The notes beneath the pieces were generated by a model. The model searched no databases. It worked only from the letters and a program-made list of their open reading frames with translations, and was not told the DNA's origin. Positions 59,035-64,000 of a DNA stretch of 64,000 bases are shown here, piece by piece; the first letter of the stretch is position 1, and the number at the start of each line of letters is the position of its first letter. The stretch is from positions 3,038,001 to 3,102,000 of the forward strand of contig NZ_CP158375.1 in the NCBI RefSeq assembly GCF_041021955.1. Direction: 5' to 3'. The translations under genes were made by a program, and so were the position numbers. Source of the DNA: Caulobacter sp. 73W. GTDB taxonomy: Bacteria; Pseudomonadota; Alphaproteobacteria; Caulobacterales; Caulobacteraceae.

Positions 59035-60335
59035 AACGTCCAGCGCATGCCGGCGGCCATGATCACGCCGCTGCCCTCGGCCTTGCCGCGCAGGGCGACA
59101 GGGGTGGCCAGCGGGGTGCCGCCGAAGATCACGTCGTCACGGACGATCTCGGCTTCGTCGAACGCGATGTAGGCGCCGGCGACGTCCAGGGCCAGGTTGG
59201 GCTTCAGGTTGATGGTCGCGCCCGCGCCGTACAGCCAGCGGTCGCCGTCCGGCACGCGGGCGGTGCGCCCGATGTCCGGGGTCGGGGTCGGGTCGTACTG
59301 CACGCCGGCGCGGACGGTCAGCTTCTCGTTGACCGCATAGTCGAAGCCGACGCCGCCGCTGGTGACGTCCTTGTAGTTCTGGTCGGACTCAAAGCCGCCG
59401 CCGGCGTAGCTGACGCGGATGGCGTCGAACTCGCCCCAGCCGATGCGCTGGGCCTGGGCGTTCAGGGTCAGCTTGTCGGTCACCGCCCAGCGGGCGCCGA
59501 GGGTGGCGATCCAAGGGGTGGTGATCTTGGCCTTGCCGGCCACGTCCATGTTGGCGGCCGCGGCCGGGGCCAGCAGGCCGCTGACGACCACCGAGCCGTC
59601 CAGGGTGTGCTTCACTTCCGAACGGTAGGAAGCGCCGATGGTCAGGGTGTTGGTCGGGTGCAACTGCACACCGGCGTTCCAGCCGAAGTCCCAGCCGTCG
59701 CCGGTCAGCTCCGAGCGGCCGTCGGGCTGCAGGGGCGATACGTTCGGATAGGCCGAGGTCAGGGTCGCGTCGGCGTAGATGGCGTTGACGCCCACGCCAA
59801 CGTCCAGCCAGTCGGTGACGCGATAGGCGGCCGTGCCCTGGATGTTGGCGGTCATCAGGCGCGACTTCAGCGCATCGTAGCGGGTGAAGCTGTCGCCCGA
59901 ATAGGCGGTGGTGAAGTTGTACGGCGCGTAGGTCGACACGCCCACGGCCAGACGGTCGGTGACGCGGAAGGCGCCCGACAGGTTCGGCACGATGCCGCCC
60001 TTGATCGGGTCATAGGCGCGCTGGTCGCCGCCGACGGGCAGGACCGGCACGCCCGGCGCGACGCGGTCGATGGTCGAGCCGGTGTTCGACACTTCGGAGT
60101 CGACCATGACCAGGCTCATGCCGCCATAGACTTCGTTGTTCTGGATGCCGGCGATGGCGGCCGGGTTCCACCATAGGCTGGCGGCGCCGCGGTCGGCGAC
60201 TTCGCCCGAATAGGCGCGGCCGGTGCCGCGCACCGATTGTTCCTGCAGATAGAAGCCCGCGGCCGAAGCCTGGCTGGCGGCGACGAGGGCCGCGCTGGCG
60301 ACGCCGAGCGCGAGGATAAGCTTGGGGGAGGACAT
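59031..60335 (-). CDS. Outer-membrane transport protein of the OmpP1/FadL/TodX family
   Basis: 434 residues. Signal peptide MSSPKLILALGVASAALVAASQASA, then AGFYLQEQSVRGTGRAYSGEVADRGAASLWWNPAAIAGIQNNEVYGGMSLVM, which is the FadL plug and hatch (the NPA motif is diagnostic). A 14-stranded barrel follows and ends VIMAAGMRWTF with terminal phenylalanine. It lets long-chain fatty acids or hydrophobic aromatics cross the outer membrane. ATG 60335 was chosen because the frame to 60464 is low-quality sequence. Pairing with the acyl-dehydrogenase-type gene upstream on the same strand suggests lipid use. Confidence 0.92.
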   Translation of the reverse strand: MSSPKLILALGVASAALVAASQASAAGFYLQEQSVRGTGRAYSGEVADRGAASLWWNPAAIAGIQNNEVYGGMSLVMVDSEVSNTGSTIDRVAPGVPVLPVGGDQRAYDPIKGGIVPNLSGAFRVTDRLAVGVSTYAPYNFTTAYSGDSFTRYDALKSRLMTANIQGTAAYRVTDWLDVGVGVNAIYADATLTSAYPNVSPLQPDGRSELTGDGWDFGWNAGVQLHPTNTLTIGASYRSEVKHTLDGSVVVSGLLAPAAAANMDVAGKAKITTPWIATLGARWAVTDKLTLNAQAQRIGWGEFDAIRVSYAGGGFESDQNYKDVTSGGVGFDYAVNEKLTVRAGVQYDPTPTPDIGRTARVPDGDRWLYGAGATINLKPNLALDVAGAYIAFDEAEIVRDDVIFGGTPLATPVALRGKAEGSGVIMAAGMRWTF

Positions 60336-60421
60336 CGTAAGAGAACCTTGAAACGGCCGTGGGGGAGACGGCGGGGACGGGCCTCTAACGTATGTTGGTG
60401 CGCACTGTTGCGTTTGAAAGA

Positions 60422-60451
60422 AACGCTCCGTCGAGTGACCAACGGAGCGTT
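60422..60451. repeat. Perfect inverted repeat upstream of the fadL-like gene
   Basis: AACGCTCCGT and ACGGAGCGTT are perfect 10-bp arms around 10 bases, 87 bp before the fadL-type start. Candidate operator (for example for a fatty-acid-sensing repressor) or second terminator of the upstream gene. Confidence 0.4.
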
Positions 60452-60479
60452 GCCTAAACGTCACAAATGCGTTGGAGTC

Positions 60480-60508
60480 AAAAACCCTCGATCGTCAAGG
60501 TCGAGGTT
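60480..60508 (-). terminator. Intrinsic terminator of the SDR gene
   Basis: On the minus strand AACCTCGA pairs with TCGAGGGTT (one bulged G) and runs into TTTTTG; 8 bp after the stop of the SDR gene. Confidence 0.65.
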
Positions 60509-60516
60509 CTTTGTGC

Positions 60517-61422
60517 TCAGCCGCCGGCCATCTTGCGGAAGAATTTCTGGCCTTGTTCGCCGCCGGCGAAATAGGCTTTCTGTCCGGCGTCGTCGCTGAT
60601 CTGGCCCCAGTTGTCGCGGACTTCCTCGGCCGACAGACCGCCTTCGCCCAGATAGACGCCCTCGGTCTCATAGATGCGCGACAGGGCGAAGGCGCCCGCG
60701 CCGGCGGCCAGGATGGCGCCGGTGGGCGCTTCGTCCGACGCCAGGTAAACCACGCCTGGCGTCACGTATTCCGGCTTCAGCTTCTCCAGCACCTCCGGCG
60801 GCATCAGGCCCTCGGTCATGCGGGTGGCGGCCACAGGGCTGATGGCGTTGACGTGTACGCCGTTCTTCTGGCCCTCGAGCTTGATGGTGTTCATGAAGCC
60901 GACGATGGCCAGCTTGGCCGCGCCGTAGTTGGACTGGCCGAAGTTGCCATAGAGGCCCGACGAAGACGTGGTGACCACGATGCGCCCGTAGTTCTGGGCC
61001 TTCATGATCTCCCACACGGCCTTCACCGGCTTGACCGTGCCCATCAGGTGGACGTTCAGCACGAACTCGAAGTCGGGCATGTCCATCTTGGAGAAGGACT
61101 TGTCGCGCAGCACCCCGGCGTTGGCGATCAGGATGTCGATGCGGCCCCACTGGTCCATGGCCTGCTTGACCATCAGGGCGACGCCGGCGTCGTCGGTCAC
61201 CGACGAGCCGTTGGCGATGGCTTCGCCGCCGAACGCCTTGATCTCCTCGACCACCTTGTTGGCCGCGTCGGAGGAGCCGCCCGAGCCGTCCATCGAGCCG
61301 CCCAGGTCATTGACCACCACCTTGGCGCCGCGGCGCGCCAGCTCCAGCGCGTGCTGACGGCCCAGACCGCCGCCGGCCCCCGTCACGATCGCCACCTTGC
61401 CGTCGAAGCGGATGTCCGCCAT
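60517..61422 (-). CDS. Short-chain dehydrogenase, MFE-2-like 3-hydroxyacyl-CoA dehydrogenase
   Basis: 301 residues. FDGKVAIVTGAGGGLGRQHALELARRGAKVVVNDLGGSMDGSGGSSDAANKVVEEI is the N-terminus of the dehydrogenase domain of peroxisomal multifunctional enzyme type 2 (the GGG-LGR loop and VVNDLGG). NAGVLRDKSFSKM, SSSGLYGNFGQSNYGAAKLA gives the Ser-Tyr-Lys catalytic set (Y in QSNYGAAK). A C-terminal extension (EGVYLGEGGLSAEEVRDNWGQISDDAGQKAYFAGGEQGQKF) is typical. It should oxidise 3-hydroxyacyl-CoA in a beta-oxidation-like pathway. The ATG at 61422 is preferred to the frame start at 61503. Confidence 0.92.
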   Translation of the reverse strand: MADIRFDGKVAIVTGAGGGLGRQHALELARRGAKVVVNDLGGSMDGSGGSSDAANKVVEEIKAFGGEAIANGSSVTDDAGVALMVKQAMDQWGRIDILIANAGVLRDKSFSKMDMPDFEFVLNVHLMGTVKPVKAVWEIMKAQNYGRIVVTTSSSGLYGNFGQSNYGAAKLAIVGFMNTIKLEGQKNGVHVNAISPVAATRMTEGLMPPEVLEKLKPEYVTPGVVYLASDEAPTGAILAAGAGAFALSRIYETEGVYLGEGGLSAEEVRDNWGQISDDAGQKAYFAGGEQGQKFFRKMAGG

Positions 61423-61501
61423 GCCCGTCGCTCCTCTCAAACACTTGTTTTGTGCAGGGGTTGTGCGGCGCGGCGCAAACGCCGTCAAGCCGGTCGCGGG
61501 C

Positions 61502-61536
61502 AAAGAAAAACGCCGCCTGGCGGACCAGGCGGCGTT
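61502..61536 (-). terminator. Intrinsic terminator of the HlyD-type gene
   Basis: A perfect 12-bp stem (arms AACGCCGCCTGG and CCAGGCGGCGTT, loop TCCG read on the minus strand) followed by TTTTTCTTTG. It ends the exporter operon. Confidence 0.9.
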
Positions 61537-61560
61537 CGAGCTTCTCGTTAGGCGGAGCGT

Positions 61561-62556
61561 CTAGCTCTTCTTTTGATCTTCCGCCGGAGCGGCGGCGGGG
61601 TGCTTGGCGCCCGCGACCTTGCCCGGCTTCATGAACTTCACCAGCACGCGCTGGCCGATCAGGAACGGCGCGCCGTCGGCGGTGACCACCGTCTCCACCA
61701 CGCGCTCGTCGGTGCGCTCGGACGGATCGTCCGACTGCAGCTTGCGGGCTCCGAACATGGCCGAGCGGCGGATCACCTTGCCGGTGAAGACCTTGCTCGG
61801 ATCCGACTCCATGCTGATCTCGACCGGCTGGCCGACATAGACGCCGGTCACCGAGGCTTCGGCGATCTCCGCGCGGATGATGCGTGGGGCCTTGGGCTCC
61901 AGGTCGAACATCGGCGTGACGTTCAGGGTCGAGGCGCCGGCGCCGGGGTTGGCGTAGCGGCGGACGATGACGCCGTCCGCGGGGGCGCGGATGTTGGTCA
62001 TCTCAAGGGCGAACTCGGCTTCGCGCAGCGCCGCTTCCGAGGCGCCGATGTTGGCGCGCTGGGCCGACAGGCTGGCCTCGGCCGACGCGATGGCGTCGCG
62101 GGCGGTGTCGAGGCGCTGGCCGGCGACGAAGTTGGAGGCCGACAGGTTCTGCAGGCGCTGATGCTCGCGGCGGGCGGTGCGCAGCTGCACGTCCAGCAGG
62201 GCGATCTGGGCGCGGACCTGGGCGACCTGGGCGCGGGCGCGGTTCACGGCCAGGACGGAGTTGTCGTCCTGCTGGCGAGCCAGGATCTGGCCCTTGGAGA
62301 CGCGCTCGCCTTCTTGGACCAGGACTTCGCTGACGATGCCCTGGCGGCGGGCGGCCACCTGGATGATGCCGCCCTCGACGTCCGCCTTGCCGTTGGCGAT
62401 GGCGGCGTAGGGGCTTTCCGGAGCCTGCTTGGCTTCGGCGGCGGCCTTTTCCTTCTTGGCGTTGGCGTTGGCCATCATGAAGGCGCCGCCCCCGCCCACG
62501 AGAACCACGGCGGCGGTGACAAGCCAGAACGAACGGCGACGGAAGAACGCGGGCAT
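61561..62556 (-). CDS. Membrane-fusion (HlyD/DevB-like) subunit of an ABC exporter
   Basis: 331 residues. One N-terminal membrane segment (FWLVTAAVVLVGGGGAFMM), then the lipoyl/barrel-sandwich halves IIQVAARRQGIVSEVLVQEGERVSKGQILARQQD and RAPADGVIVRRYANPGAGAS, flanking a coiled-coil hairpin (about 100-180; ARAQVAQVRAQIALLDVQLRTARREHQRLQN and IASAEASLSAQRANIGASEAALREAEFALEM). The beta-barrel follows (PRIIRAEIAEASVTGVYVGQPVEISMESD). Together with the ATPase and the permease upstream it resembles the DevBCA-type glycolipid or toxin exporters of bacteria; the substrate is unknown. It is separated from the ATPase gene by 4 bp. Confidence 0.9.
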   Translation of the reverse strand: MPAFFRRRSFWLVTAAVVLVGGGGAFMMANANAKKEKAAAEAKQAPESPYAAIANGKADVEGGIIQVAARRQGIVSEVLVQEGERVSKGQILARQQDDNSVLAVNRARAQVAQVRAQIALLDVQLRTARREHQRLQNLSASNFVAGQRLDTARDAIASAEASLSAQRANIGASEAALREAEFALEMTNIRAPADGVIVRRYANPGAGASTLNVTPMFDLEPKAPRIIRAEIAEASVTGVYVGQPVEISMESDPSKVFTGKVIRRSAMFGARKLQSDDPSERTDERVVETVVTADGAPFLIGQRVLVKFMKPGKVAGAKHPAAAPAEDQKKS

Positions 62557-62560
62557 GGTC

Positions 62561-63364
62561 TTAGGCTCCGATGAGGGATGCGCCGTGGCCGGATTTCGGC
62601 GCGTCGGCGGAAGAGGGGCGGCTGTCGCTCAGGATCAGGCCGTCCTCGATGTGGATGACGCGGTCGGCGAAGGCTTCCAGGCGCGGGTCGTGCGTGACGC
62701 AGATGACCGCGGCTCCGTGATCCTTGGCCGCCCGTTGCAGCAGCTTGGTGACGATCTGGCCGTTCTCGCCGTCGAGGGCGGAGGTCGGTTCATCGGCGAA
62801 CAGCAGGCGGGGACGCTTGGCCAGGGCGCGGGCGATGGCCACCCGCTGCTTCTCGCCGCCCGACAGTTCGGACGGGCGCTGGTTCAGGCGATGACCCAGG
62901 CCCACCTCGGTCAGGGCTTCCTTGGCGCGAGCATGGGCCTCGCCCGGCTCGATGCCCTGGTACTTCAGTACCGTGGTCACCTGCTGCAGGGCCGACAGGG
63001 CCGAGAACAGGTTGAAGCCCTGGAAGATGAAGCCGCAGTTGTCGAGGCGGAACTTGTCCAGCTTGCCGGGGGTGAGGCCCTTGGCGGCGCCGGAGGTCGG
63101 ACCGTCGCGTTCCTCGACCCACTTCTCGGCCGGGCCCCACATGTTGACGCCCAGGGCCTCGACCTTGCCGCCGTCGGGCTTCAGCAGGCCCGACAGGTTG
63201 GCCACCAGGGTGGACTTGCCCGAGCCCGACGGGCCCATGACCATGGTCACCTCCCCCAGCAGCGCGTCGAAATTGACGCCCTTGAGGACCTCGATGTGGG
63301 TGCGGCCGGTCTTGAACCGCTTGCGCAGTCCCGTGGCCTTGATCGCGTAGTTGGAAGCGCTCAT
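62561..63364 (-). CDS. ABC exporter ATPase subunit (DevA/MacB-like)
   Basis: 267 residues. Walker A GPSGSGKST at 44-52, Q-loop in NCGFIFQGFNLFSALSALQQV, signature LSGGEKQR at 168-175, Walker B LLFADEPTSALD at 188-199, H-loop VICVTHDPR. The order of motifs is that of the MacB/LolD/DevA group. An insertion of about 30 residues between Walker A and the Q-loop (NMWGPAEKWVEERDGPTSGAAKGLTPGKLDKFRL) is longer than usual. It overlaps the permease gene by 4 bases (ATGA) and precedes the HlyD-type gene by 4 bp. Confidence 0.94.
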   Translation of the reverse strand: MSASNYAIKATGLRKRFKTGRTHIEVLKGVNFDALLGEVTMVMGPSGSGKSTLVANLSGLLKPDGGKVEALGVNMWGPAEKWVEERDGPTSGAAKGLTPGKLDKFRLDNCGFIFQGFNLFSALSALQQVTTVLKYQGIEPGEAHARAKEALTEVGLGHRLNQRPSELSGGEKQRVAIARALAKRPRLLFADEPTSALDGENGQIVTKLLQRAAKDHGAAVICVTHDPRLEAFADRVIHIEDGLILSDSRPSSADAPKSGHGASLIGA

Positions 63365-64000
63365 CGCAGCAGGTCCGCAGGTTGGCTTTTCTTGAGGATG
63401 CCGAGCGCCATCAGGCCGGACAGCATCGAGATGGTGACCAGGAAGATCCCGACCATGGTGACGATGCCCAGCGGGAAGGCCATCGGCAGGCCGCCGGCGC
63501 TGGCCAGCAGGGCGATGCCCGCGGTCATCAGGCCGGTCGCGCCCAGGCCGGCGACGCCGACCCAGAACGACAGCTCCAGCACGATGAGGCGCAGAGACCC
63601 CATGCCGACCCCGAGGGCGCGCAGCGAGGCGAATTCCTTGATGTTGGCCAAGATCGCGCCGCGCAGGGTCTGCGAGGTGATGCCCACCCCGATCAGCATC
63701 CCCACGAAGAGCGAGAAGACCAGCATGATGCCGATGATCTGTTCCTTCAGCAGGGCGCCCTGGTTGGCTTCCGACAGCTCGGCGCGGGTCCAGGCGCGGT
63801 AGGCGCCGCCGCTGGTCGCGTTGAGCTGGTCACGGACGGCCACGGCCTGGGCCGGGTCCTTGATACGGACGATCAGGGCCCCCGTTCGGTCGGCGCGGCC
63901 GTTCATGCCCAGCTTGCGCAGGGTGTCGCGGGACATGAACACCATGGGGGCGTTCATGTTCGGATAGTTGTCGAGCACGGCCACGACGCGGACGGTCTTG
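63361..64000 (-). CDS. ABC exporter permease subunit (FtsX/DevC-like), 5' end cut by the window edge
   Basis: The visible part (213 codons) lacks the N-terminus, which lies beyond 64000. It shows the FtsX-type C-terminal half: an extracytoplasmic stretch (NYPNMNAPMVFMSRDTLRKLGM), then IGIMLVFSLFVGMLIGVGITSQTLRGAILANIKEFASLRALGVG (membrane segment 2 plus the coupling helix that ends in the LRALG motif), then two hydrophobic segments (LIVLELSFWVGVAGLGATGLMTAGIALLA; PLGIVTMVGIFLVTISMLSGLMAL) and the tail LKKSQPADLLR. The ALG motif followed by R-L-I-V-L-E is the DevC signature. It stands first in the operon as seen. Confidence 0.88.
   Translation of the reverse strand, partial: KTVRVVAVLDNYPNMNAPMVFMSRDTLRKLGMNGRADRTGALIVRIKDPAQAVAVRDQLNATSGGAYRAWTRAELSEANQGALLKEQIIGIMLVFSLFVGMLIGVGITSQTLRGAILANIKEFASLRALGVGMGSLRLIVLELSFWVGVAGLGATGLMTAGIALLASAGGLPMAFPLGIVTMVGIFLVTISMLSGLMALGILKKSQPADLLR

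Overview
The window is high-GC, gene-dense DNA from an alphaproteobacterium, very probably a member of the Caulobacteraceae (Caulobacter/Phenylobacterium group). The strongest clues are a circularly permuted two-piece tmRNA gene whose tag reads ANDNFAEEVRLAA, an S-layer-type RTX metalloprotease with a C-terminal RsaA-like anchor domain (SapA type), a CAU-1-like subclass B3 metallo-beta-lactamase inside the methionine operon, a split metH, and TTGACGS-type promoters with leaderless starts. I see no prophage, insertion sequence, CRISPR array, tRNA or rRNA. The region reads as ordinary chromosome carrying palindromic intergenic repeats.

Layout. 0-10 kb: stress and regulatory genes (PEBP protein, receiver-only response regulator, GreA/GreB-like factor, porin, PepSY-like protein, Fax-type GST, two WYL regulators with palindromic candidate operators, NIPSNAP protein, HerA-like ATPase). 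10-14.5 kb: racemase, Mpo1-like protein, the SapA-like protease and a 2-hydroxyacid dehydrogenase. 14.5-21.7 kb: a six-gene, translationally coupled methionine operon (sahR-like, metF, B3 metallo-beta-lactamase, metH N-part, methyltransferase, metH C-part) behind a perfect 22-bp palindrome. 21.7-24.5 kb: two paralogous small RTX proteins with a shared upstream element, on either side of an MHS-type transporter. 24.5-30.5 kb: purT, a small exported protein, a 5-oxoprolinase and a DjlA-like co-chaperone. 31-36 kb: monooxygenase, old yellow enzyme, SMP-30 protein between two copies of a palindromic repeat, and the thymidylate operon thyA-mazG-like-folA. 36-43 kb: RcnB-like protein, ilvC, deoxyribosyltransferase, N6-adenine methyltransferase, polyprenyl synthase, YccF, fumC and RusA. 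43-49 kb: serine hydrolase, C13-type caspase-fold protein, thioesterase, sspB and ssrA (tmRNA). 48.6-54 kb: ilvN and ilvB behind a probable attenuator, miaA with an apparent one-base frameshift, serB and a HAD phosphatase. 54-64 kb: beta-lactamase-fold hydrolase, hflKC, Mrp/ApbC, FadL, a dehydrogenase, and a DevBCA-type ABC exporter cut by the right edge.

Functional groupings. Methyl-group recycling (SahR, MetF, MetH) is under one promoter. Thymidylate synthesis genes form a coupled operon. Branched-chain amino acid genes occur at two sites (ilvC and ilvBN), each with a TTGACG-type promoter candidate. Ribosome rescue (tmRNA) lies directly beside the adaptor SspB, which delivers tmRNA-tagged proteins to ClpXP; hflKC, elsewhere in the window, concerns membrane-protein quality control. 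Starts were chosen from Shine-Dalgarno sites, overlaps and signal peptides; all family calls are by eye, without database searches.
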